Below are positions 1 to 11,654 of a stretch of 64,000 nucleotides of DNA, piece by piece (within the stretch, counting starts at the first letter, position 1; the number at the start of each line of letters is the position of its first letter). A program made the translations under genes and the position numbers. Under the pieces are notes generated by a model, which saw only the letters and a list, made by a program, of their open reading frames with translations, was not told the origin of the DNA and ran no database searches. The stretch is from Ricordea florida (lineage: Eukaryota; Cnidaria; Anthozoa; Corallimorpharia; Ricordeidae): assembly GCA_949710005.1 (NCBI GenBank), contig OX453272.1, positions 17,166,994 to 17,230,993 on the forward strand, written 5' to 3'.

Positions 1-1614
1 TATACATCGACGAGATGGGAAGAAGATTAGGTGACCGTTTCCGAACATCTGCGCGACGTCAAACGAAATGACAAATTAAAGATGCATCTAAACCTGTAGC
101 ACGACACTTTAATCTACCTAACCACTCAACTCACAACATGGCGGTATGTGGCCTTTCCGTGCATCAGGGCAACACGGAAAGCCGTAAAAACCTAGAACAG
201 AAGTTTAATTTTCCAACTCGGTTCTCTTAATCCCCACGGTATCAACGAACGTTTCTCATTCATTTAATCATTCATCTAACTTATTCACTTCCATTCACAC
301 ACTGCTATGGTTCCACCAATAGCATGGCTCCAAACTTCTCTATATAAATTGTACGTGGCCGACAATCCTCTCATTCGCTCCGACGAAGGGCTAACGCTCG
401 AAATGTCAGCACCTCCCTTTTACATTACGGTGGTGTAACTTACTTAATCAACTCGTTTGATTTACCCAATTTCTTGTGTTTCAATTCCCCACCGACGCAG
501 CACCAGTTTCTTTAGAAACTATCCCCACAATACTTATTATTGTAACCAATCACATTCTCATTCCCAGAGGAAGCGATTTTTTTTGGCCAGCGCCAAGTCC
601 CGATTCTCGGCACTGGACAAAAAAGAATAGCGGCTGATGGCCGCCCCCATAAACAATATACAAATCACGGCTACCTTCTGATAAGAACCGAAGCCAAAAC
701 ACCGCTGAATGTTTTGCAGTCGCGCAATTATCCCAATTATACGATTTGCATGCTCTTGAACAACAGAACAACATAAAATAAGATTAGAAACTAAGAGCTC
801 ATAGCTGTTTTACGGGTGAATTGTGCAATGCAGTGGAACTATCCAGTTCAAATGCAAGAGGATCATCTTAACCCAGGCTTTGTGTGGCAACCTTGCCTCG
901 ATTATATAGACGCTGAAAGAACTGGACATCACTTCTTTTTTTTTGGATTTCGAGAGGACCTGGGTAAGTTTCTGTGGTTCAGTAGCGTTTGATTTGGCGT
1001 TTGAGTTCAAACATCCCAAATGAAGGAATTTGAAACCCGAATACATGGAAGACAATTTACACAAGCATCCTTTTTCCCCTGATAACCGAACCACCCGCAA
1101 TCCCATACGCGTGTCACGTTTCACCTGAAACGTGTACCGTACCGGAACAGACTTTTAGAAGCGTTATTTACATTACATTGACCTTGGTAATACGAGCTAT
1201 GAAAAACTTAAAAGTTTATCGAAGGATTCATTGGAAAATTTGGAATACAAACATTAAATCCTTTCACGGCAAGTTTTTACCACAACCAGCAATAATTGAA
1301 AACTGATGCTAAAACCAGGGTATTACTGTAAGGATTACAATATGTTTTCATCAGTCAATGTACATAATAAATGGTGAATCACAAAACGGGAATGCAAACA
1401 GGACGTTAGTAAACATAATAATACTGGAAAAAATTATGTTTCCCGGAGAAAGCAGAAAGCTTTTGACATGAAACAACTCAAAAATTCGACAAAGCTGCTA
1501 GATTTGTTTGATCAATCATGTTTCTAGAAAACTAGTAAGATCTCGTATCGATTCACCACAATTTCAATCATTGTAACTTTCGATTTGTTATGTAATCAGT
1601 GTAAAAAAGGATAC
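1..1614. other. No recognised gene; non-coding flank
   Basis: I see no supported exon here. Open frames are short and lack family motifs. Further exons of the minus-strand MATCAP-like gene should lie in or beyond this stretch, but I could not place one with good splice sites. Confidence 0.4.
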
Positions 1615-2217
1615 AAAATGGGTCCCAATCTCATGATCCATCAAACTTTTTATCCCACGTTCTCTCAAGTAAGAGTTGTCGGTACTTCGTTTCAGCCACA
1701 AGGTAAATTTCCTGGCTTCGGGTTTGTTGTAACGTACACTCGGCCCCTGCCATAACATCCTTCCACTACAATTCAAATCATCTGTCCAAAACACGCTCAA
1801 AGATCCATCTAGGCCGTGTGAGTTGACATATTCTAACACCTCTCGGTTGGCTTCACGACGCGTAATTCTGTCACCGAAAGCAGCTTGCATGTAATTATCC
1901 CCGTTTCCGAAAATTTCCTGCACGCGCTCGAGAATGTTGCGCGCTTCAAGCAAAAAGTCGAAGCGGATTTCTGTTTTTTTCTTGTTCCTGCCCGACCAAT
2001 CCACTGTACGACCAAATTTGAATTTTGGTATTTTACCGAACTTGAGGAAATTTTCCTTCTCTTCCCGCAGGTTGTTGATGTGGTGAGCAGTCTGGTATTT
2101 AGCCGGCGTTTCACGCAGGACTTTCACAGACGTCTTGGTCGTAGGATCTCCTATATTTTGCAACTGACTCATCCCCGACAGCCATTTCCTCCTCGGCGCT
2201 ACCATGAAGATGAGTAG
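1615..2217 (-). CDS. MATCAP-like tyrosine carboxypeptidase, exon with HExxH motif
   Basis: This minus-strand exon encodes about 200 residues resembling the KIAA0895/KIAA0895L (MATCAP) family, metallopeptidases that remove the C-terminal tyrosine of alpha-tubulin. The last residues contain HEIGTHF, the zinc-binding HExxxH signature, preceded by the family-like stretches around AHHINNL and GSLSVFWTDDL. The exon ends in phase 0 right after HEIGTHF, at a GT donor (GTATCC). It begins either at an AG acceptor at 2217 or, if it is the first exon, at the ATG at 2205. The rest of the catalytic domain must be on further exons at lower coordinates and is not seen. The gene lies head-to-head with EEF1AKMT1, with about 200 bases between them. 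Which MATCAP paralogue it matches cannot be decided here. Confidence 0.7.
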
Positions 2218-2418
2218 CTATGTCAGTTTGGGACCATCCCAAAGCAGGATTTCAATTTTAAATTACCATGACTCCGGTTACCTGAGCAGGAAGCAGCTGA
2301 TGCATTTTAAAATATAATGCGGTTACAGTAATTGTTGTTATGGCAACTTTTAATAACACTAAATCTTCTGGCCTGGTAGCCAGGCTTGCTCTCTTTTGGC
2401 CAGGCTACTTGTGTAAAT
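2218..2418. promoter_or_regulatory. Probable bidirectional promoter region between two divergent host genes
   Basis: These 200 bases separate the first seen exon of the MATCAP-like gene (minus) from the EEF1AKMT1 start codon (plus). A shared promoter is inferred from spacing only; I see no decisive core element. Confidence 0.3.
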
Positions 2419-5356
2419 ATGGCGGGCAGTGCTTTTGCTGAAGGAAACCAGGTACGTATAGATTCAAGAGAATTTTATCGGAAATGTAGATTTTTGTGGC
2501 GTAAGTCCGAAGAACCTATGGTTTCAAAGATATTGGCTATCAATGGTACCCACTCCAGTCTTATAAATGATTGATCAGCCAATCAAAGAGACGTCTTCAC
2601 GATTCGTGTAAATTGATGCAGTTTCAAGAGAACACAGCACTGAAGCAAAATATTTGGGGAACTCGGATGATCTGTTTTTTCGATTTTGCCTGTGACTGAC
2701 TAAGTGCTTTGTTACAGGGCGAATTTTTTATGTACTACTTTATAATTTATAGTATTTGTTAATTTTTTGTCATCGACAGAATTCAAAAGACATTCACGAA
2801 ACTGTCGATGATGATGACGAAATTCCACAGTTATCGGAACATGCATTGGCTGCTTTACAAGAATTTTATACTGAACAGAAAAGAAAAGAAGAACAGCTAG
2901 CAGCAGAAAATGATAACTTGAAGGAAATGGATGAAGATTGGGTATATTTTCAACTGCATTTTTTTTTCTTTCAGTATTAGTATAAGGTGTCCGGTCATTT
3001 CGCCCCCAAATCATTTTGTCACCAACCATCTGGCCACCAATTGGTCATCTCACTACCAATCATCTTGCCACCAGGCCGAGCAATCTGACCACCAAATGAA
3101 TTTGATATAGAAATTTTACTGCACTTGTCGACTTGGAAATTGAATGTAAAAGGATCACACATTACTTATTTTATTTTACTTGTTCCTTTATATTTTCATT
3201 AAAGAAATATTACAGATCAAATTAATTGTTTAGGAATGGTCACCTCTTTTAAGTGTTTTATCCCCATGGAAGGGTACTCTGGGTTTGGTTAATGGAATGG
3301 TGTAATTATTGTTTTAAACCTTTCACTCCCAGAAGTAATCAGCAGGGCACTTCCCCAAACAAGAAACAGTGCAATGTATGTCTCACTGTTTATGAGAATT
3401 GCAGACATTATCAACTCAAACACCATGAATTGATCTGAGGCTGAATTTTCCAAACTAACTTAAGGCAGTTGTTTAAGAGAATCGCTAGTCAGATTGTGGA
3501 AGTGAAAGGGTTCATATGAAATGAAGAAGTTGCATTCAATAAACGACGAGGACACACAATGCTTACAATCTGCATAATGTTGCATCATGCTTGTAACATG
3601 CATACTGGTCTAGATAACTTATGTTATTATTCATCCAAAATATTTCTTCATTTCTGATTGGCCAAAATGCCCTGGCTAATTAACAACTATTCACAAAAGT
3701 GGAGGTGGCTAGTGATGGATGTTTACCAAGCTGCAAAGTGGCGAGGTAAATATCCACTGCTAGCCACTGACACTAAGGTGAATAGTTGTTTTAGTATATA
3801 CCGTACTAAAGCAGTGAGATAATGTACACCAGAAAAAGAAAATGGCTTAAAAAATGGAGGACTTCTCAAGTAACAATCCAACACGGCTCGGATCGGGATA
3901 AGGGATTTTTTTGTTGTATTGACTGCCGTACGTCTCATTTTCTCGCTAACAGGAAAAATTTTGTTTAGTTCTAATGGCGACATTTCTTCAGATGGAGTTG
4001 CAAACTCTTTCTGTATTTGAAACCATTCTGTAAAAAATTGGTTCAAATTTGGTTCTCAAGTGAACTAGTGACATCAAATTTGATTATGCAAGATTAATTT
4101 GCATCTGTAAACAAAACCTTTCTCGCTGGTTTTTATCTATAAACTTTGGGTTAAAAATGTAAACCATGACTTTTGAACATGGCCAGGCCAAATTTAGTAG
4201 CTTTCTTTGTGTTTTCAGGGACTGTTTCGTTGTTAATTTGGATGATTTCTTCGCTTGTCACAGATGCAAACCGGGATGCCATATTTTTTTAAATTCATGC
4301 AACAGAGCAAAAAACTTGCAAGTTGCTCGGAGGTAAATAGCGCAGGATATTCAGAGTTTGACTAGCCAATCAGAGCGCACCTTCAACGCTATATCCACTG
4401 TTTTAGTATATACTTATTGGTCATATCCAGCTAGATTATGTCAAGTGTCCAAAAAGCCATGCTATTTTCCTACAAGTGATGTCAATTGTAGTATAATGGC
4501 ATTGATATTTGGGCACTTGATGTCATCTGGCTGGATATGACCAATTAGCCTTAAAATCTAAATTTTGGTCACTGCATTTGCAAATCTGAGAAAATGGCAG
4601 GTGAAAGGTTTTCAGCATTAAAAGAGGAAGATATCAGTAAGTTGCTAAGAGAAAAGGACAATTTTAACACGCAAAAATCGACTAAAGCAAATTTTCAATA
4701 CCTATGTAGAGGGTAAAATTGTCTGCAATCCACAAACAGCCCAAGAATTGGCATCAATCTTGAGGAAATTTTGCATAATATGAAGATTTAGGCAGATCTC
4801 GCAGAATGTTAACACCCTCCTTGATCTTCATAATTATTCATATCATACTCAGCCTCATCCAATAATTGTTACCAAGTGAAAAACTAGTTGAAGTCAATAA
4901 TATCAGTGATCATTTTGAACATAACTGAAGTCCATATCCTAAAATTCAATGTGCTCTAATCTTAAAAGAAGCAACAAGGCTTTTTTTAACAGATGTTATT
5001 ATATGACTAGCTCCGTGAGCAGGCAAGATGAACCGAATCTCGCGCTGTGATTGGCTACCCAAGCGGGCAAGATGGAGCTATCTTGCCTGCTCGGGATAAG
5101 GGCTTTGTCCCGCAAGGAAAATTCATCCGAGGCGAAAGCCGGTTTACCAAAATTTTCTTTCTTAGTTTTTCCCTGAAAAATCTTTTCTGTGACAGTTAAA
5201 GATTTCCTGTGGTTTGTGTATCGATGGAGCTGGAAAACGAGAAAACTTGATTTTTGCATGTAACGGGCTTCCTTTTCAGTCCTTGAAAATAAACACGTAC
5301 ACGGATCATTTTTTGGTGTTTTATCCCATATAATAAATCCTTTATTGACCAAGCTT

Positions 5357-5391
<35 letters not shown>

Positions 5392-5402
5392 TTTTTTGCG
5401 TG

Positions 5403-5445
<43 letters not shown>

Positions 5446-7973
5446 AAAAAGAACTTAGCCAATATCCAGCCATCTTGACCTCATGCTTGGTCAATAACCC
5501 ATATTTATCCTTAGAATACAAATGATAGAGATATAATTGTTTGATTTAAAAAGTAGACATGGCCCCTTCACTCACCTACAGTAGACATAATTCTTTACTT
5601 TACTTTGATTGTATGTTGTTTTATCTGCCATTTTTCAGCAACTTAGTCAGTTTTGGTATGATGATCACACAGCAACTGTTTTAGCTGAAGAAGTATTAAG
5701 AGCCTCAAACAGTGGAAGGTAAAGGAATCTACAACAATGTTGAAGACTTTAAAAAAAATTCAATGTTGAGACTGTGCTTTTGTAAACATTTAAATTATTT
5801 CCTTTTTATTCAATGTTAGCAAGGTTCAATTTGTGGTCAGTTTTGTGTGGACTTACATGCATAGTTTAAAGATGGATTTCACTGACACCTGTAATACTAA
5901 TGTATTTTAAATTAACTTTTCTAACATAAAAATGTGCAAAGATGGTAGCAATATTAAACAGTTCCCTACCAACAATTTACTACATGAGAGTTGCTCAGCA
6001 AGCAAATATGACCTCACCCTCTCTCAGCCATGAATTTCTAAATACGATAGTTTTTCCTGTTGGTCAATGTGTATCTTCCAAGCTAAATTGGCAAACAATA
6101 CATTAAATGTATCTATTATTCCACCTCTAGGTCATTATTTTCACCATATAATAATTGTTTAATGAACATGCAAAGTATCTCACGTTATTGTACAGTAAAG
6201 TTGTATATTACTCTCTGAAAAGCCAACACAACAAACAGATTATTAAACATCAGAAACAAATGCAGTAGAATGAAATAAACTTTCTTTGATATTCTGGTAC
6301 ACAACTTCGTTCCCAGGGTCTCTCTTCTTCTCTCACCTTGGGGGCCAAGTAGGAGAGGAACCTGGGAATGAGGTATTTCTGGTAGGTTGCTTATGTTTTT
6401 CCTTGCCCCTGTAGGGTTCAGAAAAATACAGTGCAACTTATAAAATATCCACACATATTTCTGACAGTAATGCGTAATAAGGTGTTTTTGACACCTTTTT
6501 TCAATGAGGGGGCAAGTCAGAAACCGAATCTGGCACAGTGATTGATTACCTGACTGGTCAGGATGGATCTGTTGTATCTTACCTGCTTGGGATTTGTGCA
6601 TAATTTTATTAGTTGAAATCCTGTGACGGTACAAGCATCGGACACTACCAAAGTCATTTCTCATTAGTGTTGCATTCTCTTTAGGATAGCCTGCCTTTGT
6701 GCACCAACATTGTACAAAAAACTTCTTGAAATCAAGCCTGTTGGATGTGAGGCAAAGATATTTGAATATGACAGAAGATTTGCTGCATATGGAGAGGACT
6801 TTGTTTTGTATGATTATAAAAAGCCATTGGATCTACCTAAATTGGTTTTCCAGAACTCTTTTGATTTAGTTTTTGCAGATCCTCCATTTCTTTCAGAAGA
6901 ATGTTTAAGTAAAATTGCAGACACTATGAGGTTTCTTGCTAAAGAGAAAATGATGCTTTGCACAGGCAAGTGTAAAAGAATTCTTAATTTACTAGTAAGT
7001 GTTGACAGTTTGCATTTGATATTGATTTGCTCCAGAATAGGACCTTCTGTAAAATGACAGTGGTAGTCTTGAAATTTATCTTTAGCAAGTTAACCCTTGT
7101 AGCACAGATGACTGCAATGTACATATTTCTAATGATCTACAGCAGTTTATATGGGTTAGACCAAAGCATAAACCCGCAATACCAACCTAAAAATAAAACT
7201 TTGTGGTGAACATGACCAAATAAGTAGGGATTCATTAGCAGAAAGTTGACGGTATTGTATGGCTGGGCATTTGCCCCATGTTATTTCTTAGAAAACAAGC
7301 CCGTGATTGCCCATAATTTTGCTCAGTAAATTGCTTCTCTTATTACATTCAAAGAAGCGATTAACTTACATCCCATACCAGGTTTATTTAAAGTAGACTA
7401 TTTTTGGCTGCTTGGGTCTGAACTGCAATTAGAATGATAATATCATTAGTAGTGGGCCTCCGTCGGTCAGAGTTGACCATGGATAGTGCATCTTAGTTGT
7501 GAGACTGGCACGCTGCTTGGCTGGAGCAGTGTCTCTTGTGGCTGTAGAGACCAATGCGGGAGTGACAGTCTCTATCGCAGAGGTCACATATGTGGGTGGT
7601 TGCTGGTCTGTTGGTGATGTTGCGCTCCTTTCTGCGTGCTCGCTTGTCCTCAGCTTGATTCGCCAGCTTCACTTCCCCTGACTTGAGGTGTTGGTTCAAG
7701 GTGTTTCTCCATCTCAAGCGGTCATCTGCAAGTCTCTCCCACGATTCAGTGTCAATGCCTAGAGCTTTCATGTCTCTCTTAGTAATAATATCATTATGTT
7801 ATTAATAAAGAGGTTATTTGTATTTCCTTTGATTTATTTCAGGACAAGTTATGGAGGATCTTGCCTTTAAGCTACTCAGAGTTACACCTTCTAAGTTCCG
7901 TCCTACACACGCTAGAAACTTGGGAAACGAATTTTCGTGTTTTGTAAACTATGAAAGTGAGCTGAATAAATGA
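2419..7973 (+). CDS. EEF1AKMT1: EEF1A lysine methyltransferase 1, five exons
   Basis: EEF1AKMT1 (formerly N6AMT2) methylates a lysine of elongation factor eEF1A in the cytosol using S-adenosylmethionine. Five exons join in frame to 228 residues, close to the 214 of the human protein: 2419-2451, 2780-2941, 5639-5718, 6685-6965 and 7843-7973. Exon 2 has the hallmark PQLSEHALAALQEFY. Exon 3 begins QLSQFWYDD. Exon 4 carries FEYDRRFAAYGEDF and the catalytic-type DPPFLSEECL, and exon 5 ends with NLGNEFSCFVNY. Phases match at every junction (0, 0, 2, 1). Donors and acceptors are canonical except intron 4, which starts with GC (CACAG/GCAAGT). Intron 4 holds a LINE 3' fragment and intron 2 holds MITEs and a recombinase fragment. 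Start is the first ATG in a short first exon followed by a good donor. The gene looks intact. Confidence 0.9.
2990..3105. repeat. Degenerate short tandem repeat in EEF1AKMT1 intron 2
   Basis: Several imperfect copies of a unit with ATC, TGTCACCAA or TGGCCACCAA follow one another (caccaaccatctggccacca and similar). It looks like a decayed minisatellite. Confidence 0.45.
4349..4420 (+). repeat. MITE-end repeat, second copy at the right edge of the window
   Basis: The stretch with GACTAGCCAATCAGAGCG and CACTGTTTTAGTATATACT recurs in inverted orientation at about 63926-64000. Such ends in cnidarian genomes usually belong to palindromic MITEs. Confidence 0.6.
4594..4716 (+). pseudogene. N-terminal fragment of a Crypton-like tyrosine recombinase
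   Basis: A 40-codon frame starts MAGERFSALKEEDISKLL and stops soon after. The pattern RFxxLxEEDIxxLLxxKDxxNT matches the N-terminal SAM-like part of the Crypton-related tyrosine recombinases that are abundant in cnidarians, and is related to the fragment at 58273-58483. No catalytic core follows, so this is a relic in intron 2 of EEF1AKMT1. Confidence 0.45.
5000..5110. repeat. MITE-like repeat with GTGATTGGCTACCC motif
   Basis: Sequence around CGCTGTGATTGGCTACCCAA and GGGCAAGATGGAGCTATC recurs in related form at about 6510-6600 and 50690-50830. It has the character of a dispersed non-autonomous DNA element. Confidence 0.5.
5328..5512. repeat. Palindromic MITE (TTTATTGACCAAGC ends)
   Basis: The left end TTTATTGACCAAGCTTG pairs with the right end CATGCTTGGTCAATAA. 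Inner segments also pair (CAAGATGGCTGGATATTGGC with GCCAATATCCAGCCATCTTG). Related copies lie near 50845-51040 and 53437-53605. Confidence 0.7.
7455..7790 (-). pseudogene. LINE reverse-transcriptase 3' end with terminal zinc finger
   Basis: On the minus strand a 92-residue frame contains ERLADDRLRWRNTL and ends with a CxxC...H...H/C finger (CDLCDRDCHSRIGLYSHKRH). This C-terminal tail is typical of cnidarian non-LTR retrotransposon ORF2 proteins. Only the 3' end is present. It is 5'-truncated, as LINE insertions usually are, and lies in intron 4 of EEF1AKMT1. Confidence 0.65.
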
Positions 7974-8430
7974 TATTAATTACGATGTATGGATTTATAT
8001 GAAATTATCTCTATTCTCTGCTGCAGGAGCGTTGCATGAGATTTTGATGGTGTGTGCACGGAAAGAAAAGTGTAACATTTTTTTCTGTCCGTTTATGGAG
8101 CATAAAGGAAATACTAACACAAAGACACCAATGTAGCGTGAAAAACGTATTAGTCATCCCAATTTAATGACAAGTGCTTTCAAGAACAAAAAAAATATTT
8201 TTTCCAGATATTACCTGTATGCACTAGCAGCGCCCTGCTAGGGGTAAATTCCGAAAAGAGACATGGCCTTGAACCGTTCACTGAGTGAGGAGAGCCACGG
8301 ACTAGCGACGAACGACAGACTACTCCGAAAGAGCTATGCCAAGTATGGCTAGAACAGACCACTTCTTTCAAACTTTGTTTGAGCTTTTTCTCCTAACGTT
8401 TTTCTTCGTATTATTTTTTTTTTAAATAGA
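7974..8430. other. Intergenic DNA downstream of EEF1AKMT1
   Basis: No coding or RNA gene is recognised. Part of the stretch near 8250-8290 shares short words (GGGGTAAATTCCGA, GACATGGCCTTGAA) with 8870-8905, so it contains a dispersed repeat. Confidence 0.4.
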
Positions 8431-8433
8431 TTT

Positions 8434-8597
8434 AACAAATTGGCGTCAGTTTTTTATGCGTCTGTCCTCTTATTGATGATAAATTGCGTCATAACATTGT
8501 CAAAGTGTTGTAGATCTACAACAAACTTTGACAATGTTATGACGCAATTTATCATCAATAAGAGGACAGACGCATAAAAAACTGACGTCAATTTGTT
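8434..8597. repeat. Near-perfect 164-bp palindrome
   Basis: Two arms of about 75-80 bases mirror each other around TGTTGTAGATCTACAACA. The outer ends read AACAAATTGGCGTCAG and CTGACGTCAATTTGTT, with one mismatch. A related half-copy (TCTTATTGATGATAAA) follows at about 8655. It is most likely a MITE; the near-perfect match suggests it is young. Confidence 0.8.
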
Positions 8598-9009
8598 TTT
8601 TACAATAACAAAACGCGAAAAGGTCAAATGAAGACTTAAATTAAAATTTTATGTGTCTGTACTCTTATTGATGATAAAAATTAGCCAATCAGCGCGCGAG
8701 AGTTCGCTCAGTTATTGTAAAAAAAGGTACGATCTATTATTGTAGCTTCGTTTCAATCAAACAAGGTCAAATTCCGCGACACAACTCCTCCGAGACGAAA
8801 TTCGTGCAAGCAACATAAAAAATCTTGCCAAATGCCGACATAGCTGCTTGCGAAATTCAAACAGGGGACATGGGGTAAATTCCGACAAGCGACATGGCCT
8901 TGAAACGGCGACACGAAGGAGCTGAAGTGACGACGAACGACGAAATTACGACAGCGACCTCGAACCTTCCGGAATTGCGACATGAAAAGGTTTGAAACTC
9001 AGACGGGCA

Positions 9010-9038
9010 ACATAAAGAACCCCCCTAACAGGGCCTCA
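9010..9038 (+). repeat. Short repeat shared with 16672-16700
   Basis: The words AAAGAACCCCCCTAACAGGG occur at both places and are followed by CCTCA. This is probably the end of a dispersed element. Confidence 0.6.
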
Positions 9039-9659
9039 CTAGTGTTTCTGCGTAGATGAAGGCTAGCCCTTCCTGTTGGTCTGTTCCAGACTCAAGTGAT
9101 GAAAGAAACTGAATGGGCTATCTCGATATGATGTTGAAATTCACTGCAGTTTATCTTAAGTACGTACAGTTGAGCCAAAAATATGAAGTAATTATTGTCA
9201 CACTTTTCAAATTAGTGTATAAAGTGATAATTTGACCAAATAACACATTTAAAATGCCCCATGCAGTGTTATGTGGCATGATTGGCAAGAAAGCCATTAT
9301 TCCTACCATCCTGACCCCTTTGATAATCCTATTGATTCTGGTTATGACATTGTTATAGTCATCAGAATAGCACCACTTTCGAGGGGATGAATAGGAGTAA
9401 GAAAATCCGCGATCCGCTGCAATTAATAACCAAATCCGTAGATCCGTTAAAAAAATGTTAAATCTGAATCCGTTTGCTACGCGACACGTGGATTTCACCT
9501 TGACCTTTTGTGTAAACTAAACAAGTTTTAAATTATCACGCTTTTTATAGGACCTTTAACAAAAAGAGAACTAAGAGATCTAACTTTACTTGGCAGGGAA
9601 ATTTATTTTTTGAATCGTCGCCATTGGCCCCTTCATTGGAAAAGAATCTAAACGCATTT

Positions 9660-9960
9660 TATTATATCTCTCAGTTAATACGCGCGCTGTGATTGATCAA
9701 TTTAGCGTGCTGTACTTCACTGTACGGCCCGCTAAATTCAAAAGTTTGTTTATTTGGTCGCCAAAATGTCTCCAGAGATATAATAAATATCTTACAGACC
9801 TCGTTTTCTCGGTCCGTGCTGTGAGTTACGGATCCTGTTTTTTTCCGCTCGGATATATGGCCAAAGCGCGCGGACCATAAATCTAAGCGAAAAAAAACTC
9901 GGTATATAACTTACACTACGGACCTCGAACTCGGTTAGTGAGAGGTATCTATTGTTGACA
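9660..9960. repeat. MITE-like repeat with a related copy near 49.8 kb
   Basis: CGGCCCGCTAAATTCAAAAG, CTCGGTCCGT and GAGTTACGGA occur here. They recur in the opposite orientation at about 49780-49940, where TAAGTTACGGACCGAG and GTACGGCCCGCTAAATTG are seen. Confidence 0.55.
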
Positions 9961-10210
9961 ATTCTATTACTTATTGAGCACGAACACTACAGGTAACTGA
10001 GTGAAACCGGCGTTCCGTCTAAGGGATGGACCATTTTATTTTTGAGGTCGGGGAGGGGGGCGGGGGGGTTGGGCAATTATGTCGAGTCAAGAATTTTTTC
10101 CCCGTTTGGGCTGTTCTTGTTATCATCTTTTTTAAATTACCCACCCCCATCAAAAATAACATGGTCCATCCCCAACAGCATGTTTAGCATGTACAACATG
10201 GTTTGTTGAA

Positions 10211-11560
10211 TACGGTGGCCCACTAGTGCCACTGCTGCACACTGTAAAACAAACGCCTTCCCAAATAAAAACTTGCTTCCTCCGTGAAATTGTTCCTATT
10301 TTCCATACAAGTGTAAGCCTGTTGCATAGAAATTGCCTTTCTCCGTAGAAATCAGCCTCCTCCGTAGAAATTAGCCTCCTCCGTTGAAATTAGCCTCCTC
10401 CGTAGAAATTGCCCTCCTCCGTAGAAATCAGCCTCTTCCATAGAAATTGCCTTTCTCCGTAGAAATTAGCCTCCTCCGTAGAAATTAGCCTCCTCCGTAG
10501 AAATTAGCCTCCTCCGTAGAAATTGCCCTCCTCCGTAGAAATCAGCCTCTTCCATAGAAATTGCCTTTCTCCGTAGAAATTGCCCTCCTCCGTAGAAATG
10601 AGGAGAAACTGGTACCTAGAATCCAGACTTCGCTCTGACAGCTGCTTCGTTTGCCGCCATATTTGAAGATGGTGAAGAAAAGGTGCGAACGCCCATGGTG
10701 ATACCATGGTAGACCTGTAGCAGATCTGTGATTGTTTTGTAATCATAACCCAAATGGAAATACTCTTCTATTACCACGCTCTCTAACATTTCAAAATTAT
10801 TTTGTAAATTGAGACAATAGCAACTGCCCAGCTTGTTCGTAGCACAAGCACCCTAGGATTTCTTGGTATTGCCAAATACCACAACTAACGTTTTGAGGTG
10901 TTGTGCATGCGGATTATGTTTATTTGGACAAAACAAATCCTTTTAAATTAATTAAATTAATACAATACGGGAACGATTGAAGGCCTCAACAACACACTTC
11001 TGACAAATTCTTGACCACTATCCTTCCTATAAGGGCTTTTCAGGAACAACACACAAAACAAGCAACACTGAAATATAATACCTGAAATGTGTGGTTTTAA
11101 TACCTCTTTTGCTTTGAACTGGCTAATTGGCCTACTCGATCACGCGTTTATCAGGCTTTATATAAAATATGCATGAACATTTCAAACAAAGGCAAAAAAA
11201 AAGAAACGATCACAAACTTGGTTGTTATTTCGTGCCACTCGGGCTCAATAACTCGGGGTGGAATACTGCATGGCCCAGATTTTTGCCACAGGAGCTGCAA
11301 AAGTTCACCATCTTCAAATATGGCGGCAAACGAAGCAGCTGTCAGAGCGAAGTCTTGATTCTAGGTACCAGTTTCTCCTCATTTCTACGGAGGAGGCTAA
11401 TTTCTACGGAGGAGGCTAATTTCTACGGAGAAAGGCAATTTCTATGCAACAGTCTTACACTTGTATGGAAAATAGGAACAATTTCACGGAGGAAGCAAGT
11501 TTTTATTCAGGAAGGCGTTTGTTTTACAGTGTGCAGCAGTGGCACTAGTGGGCCACCGTA
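10211..11560. mobile_element. Foldback-type element with 19-bp tandem repeats in its arms
   Basis: The left arm (10211-10676) and right arm (11304-11560) are inverted copies. They share ends TACGGTGGCCCACTAGTGCC and its complement, and inner ends around GCCGCCATATTTGAAGATGG. Each arm contains tandem 19-bp units of the form GAAATTAGCCTCCTCCGTA, about fourteen on the left and about three on the right. About 600 bases lie between the arms with no convincing gene. No target duplication could be defined. Confidence 0.7.
10324..10600 (+). repeat. 19-bp tandem repeat array, about 14 units
   Basis: Consecutive units GAAATTAGCCTCCTCCGTA vary at a few positions (TTAG, TCAG, TTGC; CTCC, TTTC, CTTC). 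They run without spacers inside the left arm of the foldback element. Confidence 0.85.
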
Positions 11561-11654
11561 GTTCTGCAAAACGTACTTTACATACTTACAATGTGCTTGG
11601 TCAAAGATTGAAGTCAATCAAATGAATCTAGCGCTGCAAGGGCTTACTTGGTAG

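Noticed and set aside
10324-10600. CRISPR array
   Set aside because: The repeats are contiguous 19-bp units without spacers, in eukaryotic DNA, inside a foldback arm.
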